This document shows, piece by piece, positions 24,881 to 33,534 of a stretch of 64,000 nucleotides of DNA. A model generated the notes under the pieces. That model did no database searches. It saw only the letters and a list, made by a program, of their open reading frames with translations, and was not told where the DNA came from. Origin of the DNA: Kribbella sandramycini (GTDB lineage: Bacteria; Actinomycetota; Actinomycetes; Propionibacteriales; Kribbellaceae); the NCBI RefSeq assembly GCF_013131805.1, contig NZ_JABJRC010000010.1, positions 241,815 to 305,814 on the forward strand, in the 5' to 3' direction. Each line of letters begins with the position of its first letter. Positions within the stretch are counted from its first letter, which is position 1. The translations under genes and the position numbers were made by a program.

Positions 24881-25672
24881 ATGCGAACCGACTACGTGCA
24901 CGGCTACACCGCCGCCGAAACCCGCCGCCTCGCCGACCAGGCCGGCACCCTCGCCAGCCTCCTCCACGACGGCCTCCACTTCCCACCCGGCGCCCGCGTA
25001 CTCGAAGCCGGCTGCGGAGTCGGCGCCCAAACCGTCCAGCTCCTCATCCGCCACCCCCACATCCAGCTGGTCGCCATCGATCAGTCCGAGGCCTCACTCA
25101 CCGAAGCAAAAGCCCGCGTCGCCGCCGCCGGACTCGACACCCAAGTGGAGTGGCGGTGTGGGGATTTGCGGGAGTTGGAGGGGGAGACGTTCGACCACGT
25201 GTTCGTGTGTTTTGTGCTTGAGCACTTGGCTGATCCGGTGGGGGTTTTGCGGGGGCTTCGGCGGTTGGCGCCGGCGATCACGGTGATTGAAGGGGACCAC
25301 GGGTCGGCGTTCTTTCATCCGTGGAGTGCGGCGGCGCAGGGGGTGATCGATTGTTTGGTGGGGTTGCAGGCGGAGGTGGGTGGGGACGCGTTGGTCGGGC
25401 GGCGGCTGCAGCCGTTGCTTCGGGAGGCCGGCTTCACGCAGGTGCGGGTCGAGCCGCGGGTGGTTTATGCGGACGAGACGGTGCCGGGGCTCGTCGAGGG
25501 TTTCACGCGGAAGACGTTCGTGGCGATGGTCGAGTCGGTGCGAGAGCGGGCGGTGGCGGCAGGGATGTTGTCGGCGGCGGAGTGGGCGCACGGGGTGCGT
25601 GAGTTGGAGCGGGCGGCCGAGCCGGGTGGGACTTTCCACTACACGTTCTTCCGAGCGGAGGCGCGGAGATGA
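24881..25672 (+). CDS. SAM-dependent class I methyltransferase
   Basis: A 263-residue enzyme with motif I VLEAGCGVGAQT near residues 40-51, an acidic loop VAIDQSEASL, motif II CGDLREL, and the post-motif FDHVFVCFVLEHLADP. The substrate is unknown. The ATG at 24881 gives the family N-terminus MRTDYVHGYT. Codon choice flips within the gene near 25145, from C-ending (CTC, CGC, GGC) to G-ending (TTG, CGG, GGG) codons with no frameshift. The stop overlaps the next small gene as ATGA. Confidence 0.88.
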   Translation: MRTDYVHGYTAAETRRLADQAGTLASLLHDGLHFPPGARVLEAGCGVGAQTVQLLIRHPHIQLVAIDQSEASLTEAKARVAAAGLDTQVEWRCGDLRELEGETFDHVFVCFVLEHLADPVGVLRGLRRLAPAITVIEGDHGSAFFHPWSAAAQGVIDCLVGLQAEVGGDALVGRRLQPLLREAGFTQVRVEPRVVYADETVPGLVEGFTRKTFVAMVESVRERAVAAGMLSAAEWAHGVRELERAAEPGGTFHYTFFRAEARR

Positions 25673-25812
25673 TCGGCTTGCTCGCGGTGGTCGGGTTGAC
25701 GGCTTGGGGCTTGTGCCGCAACCACAGACGCCAGGTGCGGACGACGTCCGCGAACGGCGTCCCGGATCGGGATCTGGAACGGCTGCTCGCCGACCTGCGG
25801 GCGATCAGCTGA
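25669..25812 (+). CDS. Small single-pass membrane protein (47 residues)
   Basis: The frame MIGLLAVVGLTAWGLCRNHR opens with an ATG inside the methyltransferase stop (ATGA). It encodes one hydrophobic N-terminal helix, then a basic stretch and an amphipathic, charged C-terminus (DRDLERLLADLRAIS). The overlap start and the hydrophobic/charged division suggest a real translated gene. No family is recognised. It may anchor or modulate the methyltransferase. Confidence 0.55.
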   Translation: MIGLLAVVGLTAWGLCRNHRRQVRTTSANGVPDRDLERLLADLRAIS

Positions 25813-25843
25813 CCGGTTCATGAACTGCTGGTAAACAAGAGGC

Positions 25844-27328
25844 ATGCCGACCGAACAGCTGGAGATCGAGACCAAGTACGACGTCGCCGAGGCCACGCAC
25901 CTCCCGGCGCTGCACGAGCTGCCCGGGGTGGCGAGTGTGGAGCAACCGGTCGAGCTCGATCTCGAGGCTGTGTACTACGACACCGAAGCCCTCGATCTGG
26001 CCGCGCACAAGGTGACGCTGCGCCGGCGGACCGGTGGTGAGGACGACGGCTGGCACGTGAAGTTCCCGAAGTCGTCGGGCGCTCGGCTCGAAGTCCAGCA
26101 CCCGCTCGGCCGGTCGACGCGGACTGTGCCGATCGCCGTCGTCCGCACGGTCCGGGTGCATGTCCGCGACAACCCGCTCGTCCCGGTGGTCACGTTGGAG
26201 ACCAGGCGCGTCGTCCACCGGCTGCTCGACGCGGACGGCGCCGTCGTCGCCGAGCTGGCCGACGACCATGTCACCGCGACGACTCCGGGCGGCGAGCCGG
26301 ACAGCTGGCGCGAGTGGGAGGTCGAGCTGGTCGGCGGCTCGGAGGAGCTGCTCGTCGCCGCGGACGGCGTCCTGCAGGCCGCTGGAGCGACGCCCGCATC
26401 CGGTCCGAGCAAACTCGCGCGCGCCCTCGGCGACCGCGTCCCGAAACTCGAGGAGTGGGTGCTGCCGGCGAAGCCGAAGACCTCCGACCTGTTCCGCGCG
26501 TACGCCGCCGAGCAGGTGCAGGCGATCCGCCAGCGTGACCCAGAGGTACGCCGAGACGCGCCCGAGGGGATCCACAAGTTCCGGGTCGCGACGCGGCGGC
26601 TCCGGTCGGCGCTGGCGACGTACCGGCCGGTCGTCGACCGTGAAGCCGGGGATGCGCTGCGGGCCGAGCTGAAGTGGCTGGCCGGTGAGCTGGGCGTCGC
26701 TCGGGACGCCGAAGTCCAGCGGGCCCATTTCGCGGCCGAGGTGGCCGAGCAGCCGGCCGAGCTGGTCTTGGGTCGGGTCGCCGGCCGGATCGACGACCAC
26801 CTGCGCGGCGTTTACAAGGAGGGCCGAGCGGGCGCGCTCGCCGCGCTGGAGAGTGAGCGCTACTTCCGCCTGCTCGACGCGCTCGACAACCTGCTCGCCG
26901 ACCCGCCGCTGACCGGCGACGACAAGAAGGCCGCCAAGCAGGCGCCCGACCTGCTGCACCACGACTGGAAGCGGATGCGCAAGGCCGTCCGCCGGGCCGA
27001 GACAGCTGAGACCCCCGAAGAGCGCGACCACGAGCTGCACGAGGTGCGCAAGTCCGCCAAACGACTCCGGTACGCCGGTGAGTCCGCCGTACCGGTCCTG
27101 GCTGACGAGGCGACGGCGTTGGCCACGCGGGCCGAAGAGGTGCAGGAGGTCCTCGGCGACTTCCAGGACTCGGTGGTCTCCCGCGAGCTGCTGCGGGAGC
27201 TCGGCGTACAGGTGCACCTGGACGGCGGTAACGCGTTCACCTTCGGTCGCCTGCACGCCCTGCAGGAGGCGCGCGGCGAGGCCTCGATCGCCGCCTTCTT
27301 CGCGCTCTGGCCGCAGCTGAAGTTCTGA
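25844..27328 (+). CDS. CYTH-CHAD domain protein
   Basis: A 494-residue protein. The N-terminal CYTH domain (about residues 1-195) starts with EIETKYDV and carries YYDTEALDLAAHKVTLRRR and DDGWHVKFP, the tunnel residues that bind triphosphates. The C-terminal CHAD domain (about 215-490) is helical with histidines in GIHKFRVATRRLRSAL and HELHEVRKSAKRLRYAGE, which bind polyphosphate. Such fusions are linked to polyphosphate or inorganic triphosphate metabolism. The gene stands alone and ends at a strong stem-loop. Confidence 0.93.
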   Translation: MPTEQLEIETKYDVAEATHLPALHELPGVASVEQPVELDLEAVYYDTEALDLAAHKVTLRRRTGGEDDGWHVKFPKSSGARLEVQHPLGRSTRTVPIAVVRTVRVHVRDNPLVPVVTLETRRVVHRLLDADGAVVAELADDHVTATTPGGEPDSWREWEVELVGGSEELLVAADGVLQAAGATPASGPSKLARALGDRVPKLEEWVLPAKPKTSDLFRAYAAEQVQAIRQRDPEVRRDAPEGIHKFRVATRRLRSALATYRPVVDREAGDALRAELKWLAGELGVARDAEVQRAHFAAEVAEQPAELVLGRVAGRIDDHLRGVYKEGRAGALAALESERYFRLLDALDNLLADPPLTGDDKKAAKQAPDLLHHDWKRMRKAVRRAETAETPEERDHELHEVRKSAKRLRYAGESAVPVLADEATALATRAEEVQEVLGDFQDSVVSRELLRELGVQVHLDGGNAFTFGRLHALQEARGEASIAAFFALWPQLKF

Positions 27329-27334
27329 ACACAA

Positions 27335-27372
27335 CAGTAGGACCCGGCTTCAGGGAGCACCGGGTCCTACTG
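27335..27372. terminator. 13-base-pair stem-loop terminator after the CYTH-CHAD gene
   Basis: CAGTAGGACCCGG at 27335-27347 pairs perfectly with 27360-27372 across a 12-base loop, seven bases after the stop. Confidence 0.85.
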
Positions 27373-27392
27373 GGGGCGGTGGTTGGGGCTGC

Positions 27393-27427
27393 CAGGCAGG
27401 TCCGCCAGATTTCGCAGGGCCTGCCTG
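27393..27427 (-). terminator. Stem-loop after actP
   Basis: CAGGCAGG at 27393-27400 pairs with CCTGCCTG at 27420-27427 across a 19-base loop, 13 bases beyond the end of the minus-strand symporter gene. Confidence 0.55.
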
Positions 27428-27440
27428 ACAGGTCTAGGGG

Positions 27441-29087
27441 TTAGTGCTCGATCGCCTTCTCCGCGCCCGCGCCGGTCAGCGAGCGGACCTCCATCTCGGC
27501 GAACTTGTCGACGTCGACCTGCTCCTTGCTGGTGATCGTGCCGATCCAGCCGAGCAGGAAGGCCAGCGGGATCGAGACGATGCCCGGGTTGTCGAGCGGG
27601 AACCAGGAGAAGTCGATCCCGGTGTCGGTGATCATCGACAGGCTCTTGCCGGTCTTCGCGTCGACCTTGCCGGAGACGACCGGGCTGAACGCGATCAGGA
27701 TGATCGACGCGGCCAGACCGCCGTAGATACTCCACAGGGCGCCGCGGGTGTTGAAGCGCCGCCAGAACAGCGAGTAGAGGATCGTCGGTAGGTTCGCGCT
27801 CGCCGCGACCGCGAAGGCCAGGGCGACCAGGAAGGCGACGTTCTGGCCGTTGGCGAAGATCCCGCCGACGATCGCGACCGCGCCGATCACCAGCGCGGTG
27901 ATCCGGGCGACCTTGACCTCGCCGTCGCCGCTGATCTGGCCCTTCTTGATCACCTGGCCGTAGATGTCGTGGGCGAACGACGTACTCGCGGTGATCGTCA
28001 GACCGGCCACCACCGCGAGGATCGTGGCGAAGGCGACGGCCGAGATGACGCCGAGCAGCAGCTCACCGCCGAGCTCGAAGGCCAGCAGCGGCGCGGCCGA
28101 GTTGGCCTTGCCCGGAGCGGCGCGGATCGCGTCCGGGCCGACGATCGCGGCGGCGCCGTACCCGAGGACGAGCGTGAACAGGTAGAAGATGCCGATGATC
28201 CAGATCGCCCAGGTGACGCTACGGCGGGCTTCCTTGCTGTTCGGCACCGTGTAGAAGCGCATCAGCACGTGCGGCAGACCCGCGGTGCCGAGCACCAGGG
28301 CGAGCGCCAGTGAGATGAAGTCCAGCTTGCTGATCCCCGTTGCGCCGTACTGGAGACCCGGGTTCAGCAGGCGCTCGCCGGCTGCCGGGTTCTTGTCGAC
28401 GGCCGCACCGAGCAAGCCGGACAGGTTGAAGCTGTACTTGGCGAGCACCCAGATCGTCATCAGACCGGCGCCGAACACCAGCAGGGCGGCCTTGATGATC
28501 TGCACCCAGGTGGTGCCCTTCATGCCGCCGACCAGGACGTACGTGATCATGATGATGCCGACGATCGCGATCACCAGGCTCTGGCCGGCGCGCTCGTCGA
28601 TACCGAGCAACAGCGCGACCAGACCGCCGGCGCCGGCCATCTGGGCCAGCAGGTAGAAGAAGCAGACGACCAGCGTCGAGAGCGCGGCGGCCATCCGGAC
28701 CGGGCGCTGCTTGAGCCGGAACGACAGCACGTCGGCCATCGTGAACCGGCCGGTGTTGCGGAGCAGTTCGGCGACCAGCAGCAGGGCGACCAGCCAGGCC
28801 ACCAGGAAGCCGATCGAGTACAGGAAGCCGTCGTACCCGTTCAGCGCGATCGCGCCGGCGATCCCGAGGAACGAGGCGGCGGACAGGTAGTCGCCGGCGA
28901 TCGCGACGCCGTTCTGCGGGCCGGTGAAGGAGCGGCCGCCGGCATAGAAGTCGGCCGCGGTCTTGTTGTTCCGCGAGGCCTTGATGACGATCGCGAGGGT
29001 GGCGATCACGAACAGCGCGAAGATCGCGATATTCACCACCGGGTTACCGATATCGGTTGCCATTGGCAACATCAAGGGGGCGGTCAT
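27441..29087 (-). CDS. actP: Sodium:solute (acetate) symporter
   Basis: A 548-residue SSS-family permease with about 13 membrane segments. It shows the ActP-type segments GVAIAGDYLSAASFLGIAGAI near residue 60 and ALNGYDGFLYSIGFLVAWLV, and GLPHVLMRFYTV. Homologs take up acetate and other short monocarboxylates with sodium or protons. The start overlaps the DUF485 stop as ATGA, giving the standard DUF485-actP pair. An internal ATG nine residues in is also possible. Confidence 0.92.
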   Translation of the reverse strand: MTAPLMLPMATDIGNPVVNIAIFALFVIATLAIVIKASRNNKTAADFYAGGRSFTGPQNGVAIAGDYLSAASFLGIAGAIALNGYDGFLYSIGFLVAWLVALLLVAELLRNTGRFTMADVLSFRLKQRPVRMAAALSTLVVCFFYLLAQMAGAGGLVALLLGIDERAGQSLVIAIVGIIMITYVLVGGMKGTTWVQIIKAALLVFGAGLMTIWVLAKYSFNLSGLLGAAVDKNPAAGERLLNPGLQYGATGISKLDFISLALALVLGTAGLPHVLMRFYTVPNSKEARRSVTWAIWIIGIFYLFTLVLGYGAAAIVGPDAIRAAPGKANSAAPLLAFELGGELLLGVISAVAFATILAVVAGLTITASTSFAHDIYGQVIKKGQISGDGEVKVARITALVIGAVAIVGGIFANGQNVAFLVALAFAVAASANLPTILYSLFWRRFNTRGALWSIYGGLAASIILIAFSPVVSGKVDAKTGKSLSMITDTGIDFSWFPLDNPGIVSIPLAFLLGWIGTITSKEQVDVDKFAEMEVRSLTGAGAEKAIEH

Positions 29088-29425
29088 CGGGGCTCTCCCT
29101 CGATCTGGTGGCGCAGCTTCTCGGCGTCCGGGTCGACCTTCTTGTCGGCCCAGCGCACGTAGATCATCGTGATCGCGAACGTCGACACGAACTGGCCGAG
29201 CCCGAACAGCAGGCCCACGGTGATGTTCCCGCCGACCTTCGTCGACATGAAGCCGTGCGCGTAGTCGGCGAGCAGGACGTAGACGAAGTACCAGACCAGG
29301 AACAGTCCGGTCATCGGGAACACGAAGCGGCGGAACCGGCGGCGTAGCTCGGAGAAGTCCGGCGAGAGCTGGACATCGCGGTACGTCGTCAGATCCGGGT
29401 CGCCCGCGGAGCGGGTTTCAGACAT
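29084..29425 (-). CDS. DUF485 membrane protein (YjcH-like)
   Basis: A 113-residue protein with two hydrophobic segments (FVFPMTGLFLVWYFVYVLLA and GNITVGLLFGLGQFVSTFAI) and the DUF485 motif RRRFRRFVFP. It is translationally coupled to the downstream acetate symporter, the conserved yjcH-actP arrangement, and probably assists that transporter. GGAGGT precedes the ATG. Confidence 0.92.
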   Translation of the reverse strand: MSETRSAGDPDLTTYRDVQLSPDFSELRRRFRRFVFPMTGLFLVWYFVYVLLADYAHGFMSTKVGGNITVGLLFGLGQFVSTFAITMIYVRWADKKVDPDAEKLRHQIEGEPR

Positions 29426-29644
29426 TCGCGGGACCTCCAGACAGGGGTGAGGCCGGGCGGAAGCCGGCGACGAGTGCTGCCCGTACTGTGGTTCAGGTCA
29501 CGCCCGCAGGCCCAGCACCGGAGCGCATCGAGCGCTCAGCGGCCACGACCGGGCGACCAAGTGGTCTGCCGGTTGCGGCGAACGGTCGGTTCGAGGCGAT
29601 GAGCGGACCGTCCCCACTCACCAACACTGCGGAGTAGCTTCCGC

Positions 29645-31234
29645 TCAGGCGCGGCGGGGCGGCGTGGAGTCGCTCGGGGGGAGGTTGGTGAATGCCTGGG
29701 GTCCGCGATCCACTTCCACCGCCTCCGGCGTGTGCAGCCGCACCATGCTGCGGGCGGTGCCGGCGGGGATCTTGTCGGGGGTCAGCTTCGAGACGACGAT
29801 CACGGTCAGGAAGGCGAGCGGCATCGTCCAGGCGGCGGGCTGACCGACCAGGGCGCGCGGCCAGCCGGCCGTGGGTGCGCCGACGACGTTCACCAGGGCG
29901 GCCGCGCTGGCGGCGATACCGCCGACGATCAGGCCGGCTGCGGCGCCGGTCGTCGACATCCGCCGCCACCAGATGCCGAGGACGAGCAGCGGGCAGAACG
30001 TCGAGGCGGCCACGGCGAAGGCCAGGCCGACCGTGTCGGCGAGGCTGAGCGCGCCGGTGACCCGGAAGGCCAGGTACGGCACGGTCATCGCGAGCAGGGC
30101 CGCGATCCGGAAGCTGTTCACCGCGAGGTAGTCGCCGCCGGTCAGCCGGTGCAGCCGGGACCGCAGCAGGTCCTGGTCGATCACACCGGCGATCGCGACC
30201 GTCAGCCCGGACGAAGTGGACAGGAACGCCGCGAACGCCCCGGCCGCGACCAGAGCGCCGAGCAGGTCACCCGCCGTCCCGGGGAAGATCCGGCTGGGCA
30301 GCTCGAGGACGACGGTATCGGCGCCGCCGGCAACCAAATCCGGCGCGAACGAGCGGCCGAGGATCGCGTACATCGGCGGGAACAGGTAGAACATCCCGAG
30401 CAGGGCCAGTACGACAACCGTCGTCCGCCGGGCCGCGCGCCCGTCCGGGTTGGTGTAGAAGCGGACCAGAACGTGCGGCAGGCCCATCGTGCCGAAGCAC
30501 AGCGCCAGCAGCAGAGAGTACGTCGCGTAGAGCGGGTGGTCCCGCCCGCCGGCTGTGGACAGCGGCTCGGCCCACTCGGCGGCCGCGCCCTGCAGGGACT
30601 GCAGCAACCCGATCGAATGGTCACCTGAGCGCCAGGCGATCAGGATGATGAAGATCGGCGCTGCCAGCGCGGTGAGTTTCAGCCAGTACTGGAAGGCCTG
30701 GACGAACGTGATCGAGCGCATGCCGCCCGCGGCGACGTTGATGACCACGATGACGGCGACGACCGCGGCACCGACGTCCGGCGGGGCTCCGGTGACGGTG
30801 TGGACGGTCAGACCGGCGCCGTGCAGCTGGGGGAGCAGGTAGAGGGTGCCGATACCGACCACCAGGCCGGAGCAGATCCGGCGGACCACTGCGGACTCGA
30901 AGCGGGTCTCGGCGAAGTCCGGCAGGGTGTACGCGCCGGACCGGCGGAGCGGAGCCGCGACCAGGACCAGCAGCATCAGATAGCCGACGGTGTAGCCGAT
31001 CGAGAACCACAGCATGTCGGCGCCGTTCACCAGCACCAGCCCGGCAACGCCGAGGAACGAGGCCGCCGACAGGTACTCGCCGCTGATCGCGGAGGCGTTC
31101 CAGCGTGGGCTGACCGCGCGGCTGGCGACGTAGAAGTCACTTGTGGTGCGTGAGATGCGCAGCCCGAACAGACCGATCCCGATCGTTGCCACGATCACCA
31201 GACCGATGCCGGTGAGGCTCATTGCCGATGACAT
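29645..31234 (-). CDS. Second sodium:solute symporter, ActP/monocarboxylate type
   Basis: A 529-residue SSS permease with about 13 membrane segments and the segment NASAISGEYLSAASFLGVAG shared with the ActP copy at 27441. GLPHVLVRFYTN is also conserved. It begins immediately after the stop of the small membrane protein (TAG then ATG), so both are translated together. The upstream LytS/LytTR pair on the same strand suggests control by extracellular carboxylate, by analogy with E. coli pyruvate-sensing BtsSR and YpdAB. The substrate here is inferred only. Confidence 0.88.
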   Translation of the reverse strand: MSSAMSLTGIGLVIVATIGIGLFGLRISRTTSDFYVASRAVSPRWNASAISGEYLSAASFLGVAGLVLVNGADMLWFSIGYTVGYLMLLVLVAAPLRRSGAYTLPDFAETRFESAVVRRICSGLVVGIGTLYLLPQLHGAGLTVHTVTGAPPDVGAAVVAVIVVINVAAGGMRSITFVQAFQYWLKLTALAAPIFIILIAWRSGDHSIGLLQSLQGAAAEWAEPLSTAGGRDHPLYATYSLLLALCFGTMGLPHVLVRFYTNPDGRAARRTTVVVLALLGMFYLFPPMYAILGRSFAPDLVAGGADTVVLELPSRIFPGTAGDLLGALVAAGAFAAFLSTSSGLTVAIAGVIDQDLLRSRLHRLTGGDYLAVNSFRIAALLAMTVPYLAFRVTGALSLADTVGLAFAVAASTFCPLLVLGIWWRRMSTTGAAAGLIVGGIAASAAALVNVVGAPTAGWPRALVGQPAAWTMPLAFLTVIVVSKLTPDKIPAGTARSMVRLHTPEAVEVDRGPQAFTNLPPSDSTPPRRA

Positions 31235-31630
31235 CTATTGCCGCCCGACGAACTCGGTGAACTCGGTCTCGATCCGTTCGGCCTTGCGGACGTAGATCCG
31301 GGCGGCGACGTACACCACCGGGTAGATGGCGATGCCGAGCAGCACCCAGGGGAGTGGCAGACCGAGGACAGCGACCGTACGGGTGGGTGGGATCAGCCAG
31401 AACAGCAGCGGGAGGCTGCCGAGGACCAGCACGGTCACGCCGATCACCGCCAGCGTGAGGCGCAGCTGGGACTGGATCAGCGAGTTCATGTAGACCTCGC
31501 CGAGCCGCGTCTGCTCGTCGATCTCGCGAGTCCCGGTCGGGACGGTCGGTCGCCGGGCCGCGCTCGTCCGCGGGCTGGTGATCCGGACGCGGCGCGGCCG
31601 CAGCTCACCGGGGCCCTGGGACGTGCTCAT
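31235..31630 (-). CDS. Small two-segment membrane protein coupled to an SSS symporter
   Basis: A 131-residue protein. A 60-residue hydrophilic N-terminus is followed by two hydrophobic segments (LTLAVIGVTVLVLGSLPLLF and PWVLLGIAIYPVVYVAARIY) and a charged tail. The size and position match the small partner of SSS transporters (DUF485-like), though no DUF485 motif is obvious. Its ATG overlaps the response regulator stop by one base (TGATG). The symporter starts directly at its stop. Confidence 0.78.
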   Translation of the reverse strand: MSTSQGPGELRPRRVRITSPRTSAARRPTVPTGTREIDEQTRLGEVYMNSLIQSQLRLTLAVIGVTVLVLGSLPLLFWLIPPTRTVAVLGLPLPWVLLGIAIYPVVYVAARIYVRKAERIETEFTEFVGRQ

Positions 31631-32376
31631 CAGGGGCGCAGCGACGTCGATCGGACCAGCAGGTCGCGCAGCTCGCGGGTGTGCCGTCGGCTGACCGGGA
31701 GCCAGTCGTCGCCGACGCGGACGGCGCAGCGGCCGCTGTCGACCCGCATCTCGTCCACATGCGCGAGGGCGACGAGCGTACTGCGGTGGATCCGGGTGAA
31801 GCCCGCGTCGCGCCAACGCTCTTCCAGCGTGCTGAGCGGGATGCGGACCAGGTGTGAGTTCTGGCCGGTGTGCAGCCGGGCGTAGTCGCCCTGGGCCTCG
31901 ACGTACCGGACGGTGGAGCGCTGGACGAAGCGCGTCACCCCGGCCAGCTCGACGGGGATGACCTCGTCACTGGGCTCCTCGGCCTGCTGTGGGCCGGCCG
32001 GCGTACCTGCGTTCACCACGCGGCGGACCGCCTCGGCCAGCCGCTCGGCGCGCACTGGCTTCATCACGTAGTCGGCGGCCTCCAGGTCGAAGGCCTGGAC
32101 GGCGTGCTCGTCGTACGCGGTCACGAAGACGATCTGCGGGCGGCTGGCGAAGTTGGACAGCACCCGCGCCAGGTCGAGCCCGTCCAGACCGGGCATCTTG
32201 ATATCGCAGAAGAACACGTCGACGTCGGCCGCCTGCAGGATCTTCAGCGCCTCCGGCCCGTTGGCGGCGGTCCGGATCTCGCCGATCCGGTCGTCCCGGC
32301 GGAGCAGGTACACCAGCTCGTTGAGCGCGGGCTCCTCGTCGTCCGCGACCAGCGCGCGCAGTGGTAGCTCTGCCAT
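31630..32376 (-). CDS. LytTR-family response regulator
   Basis: A 248-residue regulator. The receiver domain (about residues 5-120) has the acidic pair in VADDEEPAL, the phospho-acceptor in FFCDIKMPGLDGLD and the lysine in YVMKPVRAE. The LytTR DNA-binding domain (about 145-245) shows VRYVEAQGDYARLHT and FTRIHRSTLVALAHV, ending WLPVSRRHTRELRDLL. The ATG at 32376 is preferred because a -10 box lies seven bases upstream. An alternative ATG eight codons earlier would overlap the kinase gene. Confidence 0.9.
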   Translation of the reverse strand: MAELPLRALVADDEEPALNELVYLLRRDDRIGEIRTAANGPEALKILQAADVDVFFCDIKMPGLDGLDLARVLSNFASRPQIVFVTAYDEHAVQAFDLEAADYVMKPVRAERLAEAVRRVVNAGTPAGPQQAEEPSDEVIPVELAGVTRFVQRSTVRYVEAQGDYARLHTGQNSHLVRIPLSTLEERWRDAGFTRIHRSTLVALAHVDEMRVDSGRCAVRVGDDWLPVSRRHTRELRDLLVRSTSLRP

Positions 32377-32383
32377 GGAGCGA

Positions 32384-32389
32384 ACACTA
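32384..32389 (-). promoter_or_regulatory. -10 box TAGTGT before the LytTR regulator
   Basis: On the minus strand TAGTGT ends seven bases before the ATG at 32376. It lies within the 3' end of the kinase gene, so the regulator may also have its own leaderless transcript. Confidence 0.4.
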
Positions 32390-33517
32390 CGGTGAGGCAT
32401 GCACTCCTGAGGAGTATTTGGGGATCCGGAAGGTCACCTTCGTGCCCGCGTCGACCTGGGTCTCGACGACCAGCCCGTAGGCGTCGCCGTACACCTGGCG
32501 CAGCCGGGCGTCGACGTTGCCGAGGCCGATCGAGTCGCTGGCCGACTCCCCGGACAGGACCGCCCGGATGACCTCGGGGTCGCTGCCGGCGCCGTCGTCC
32601 TCGACGCTGATCTCCGCCTCGTTGATCTGGTCCCGCGCGCGGATGGTGATCCGGCCGACGCCGGTGGTGCCCTCCAGGCCGTGCCGGACGGCGTTCTCCA
32701 CCAGCGGCTGGACGACGAGGAACGGTACGACGACCGGGAGCACCTCGGGGGCGATCTGCAGCGACACCGTCAGCCGGTCGCCGAAGCGCGCCTGCTCCAG
32801 GACCAGATAGCGCTCAACGTTGCGCAGCTCATCAGCCAGCGTGGTGAACTCACCGCCACGCCGCAGTGCGTAGCGGGAGAAGTCTGCAAACTCCAGCAGC
32901 AGCTCGCGGGCCCGCTCGGGGTCAGTGCGGACGAACGACGCTATGGCGGCCAGAGCGTTGTAAATGAAGTGCGGACTGATCTGGGCGCGCAGCGCGCGCA
33001 GCTCGGCCTCCATAGCCCGCGTGCGCTCTTTGTTCAGCTCTGCGAGCTCCACCTGGCCGGAAACCCACCTGGCGACCTCCTCGGTCGCTCTGACCAGTGC
33101 TGCGGACGAACGCTCGCTGTACGCGACCAGCACCGCGACGACGCGCTCCTCGATCACGATCGGTGCAACAGCCGCCGTACGGACTGGGCACTGCGGATCG
33201 CCGCAGGCGACGTCGTGGACGCCGAGAACCGCCGTCCGGCCGGTGCGGAGGGTGGGGGCGGCCAAGGAGCGGGCATCCCGCCGGTGGTTGCTTTCGTACG
33301 CGCCGCCGACGCCGTCCCATGCCAGTACGCCGGACGAGTCGCAGATCGCGAGCGCCGCCGTACCGAGTAGATCTCTGAGGTGCCTGCTCGCCTTGCCGGC
33401 CGCTGCGGGGGTCAGGCCCTCGCGCAAGTGCGGAGAGGCCAACGAGGCGGTATGCAGAGTCGCATACGTCGCCTTGTCGGCCGGAGTGCCGAAATGCTTC
33501 CGCTGCCGCGCGAACAC
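32387..33517 (-). CDS. LytS-type sensor histidine kinase
   Basis: A 376-residue kinase without membrane segments. A GAF-like sensor region (about residues 20-165) contains the cysteine pair ACGDPQCPVRTAAVAPI. The His_kinase domain follows, with the phospho-acceptor histidine in QISPHFIYNALAAIASFV. The ATPase domain has ENAVRHGLEG, DDGAGSD and GLGNVDARL. It is the partner of the LytTR regulator 10 bases downstream. The start is uncertain. The GTG at 33517 is chosen because the longer frame would run into the phosphoesterase gene. The N-terminal HTASLASPHLREGL fits known homologs. Confidence 0.88.
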   Translation of the reverse strand: MFARQRKHFGTPADKATYATLHTASLASPHLREGLTPAAAGKASRHLRDLLGTAALAICDSSGVLAWDGVGGAYESNHRRDARSLAAPTLRTGRTAVLGVHDVACGDPQCPVRTAAVAPIVIEERVVAVLVAYSERSSAALVRATEEVARWVSGQVELAELNKERTRAMEAELRALRAQISPHFIYNALAAIASFVRTDPERARELLLEFADFSRYALRRGGEFTTLADELRNVERYLVLEQARFGDRLTVSLQIAPEVLPVVVPFLVVQPLVENAVRHGLEGTTGVGRITIRARDQINEAEISVEDDGAGSDPEVIRAVLSGESASDSIGLGNVDARLRQVYGDAYGLVVETQVDAGTKVTFRIPKYSSGVHASP

Positions 33518-33534
33518 CCCTTGACGGTAGCTGC

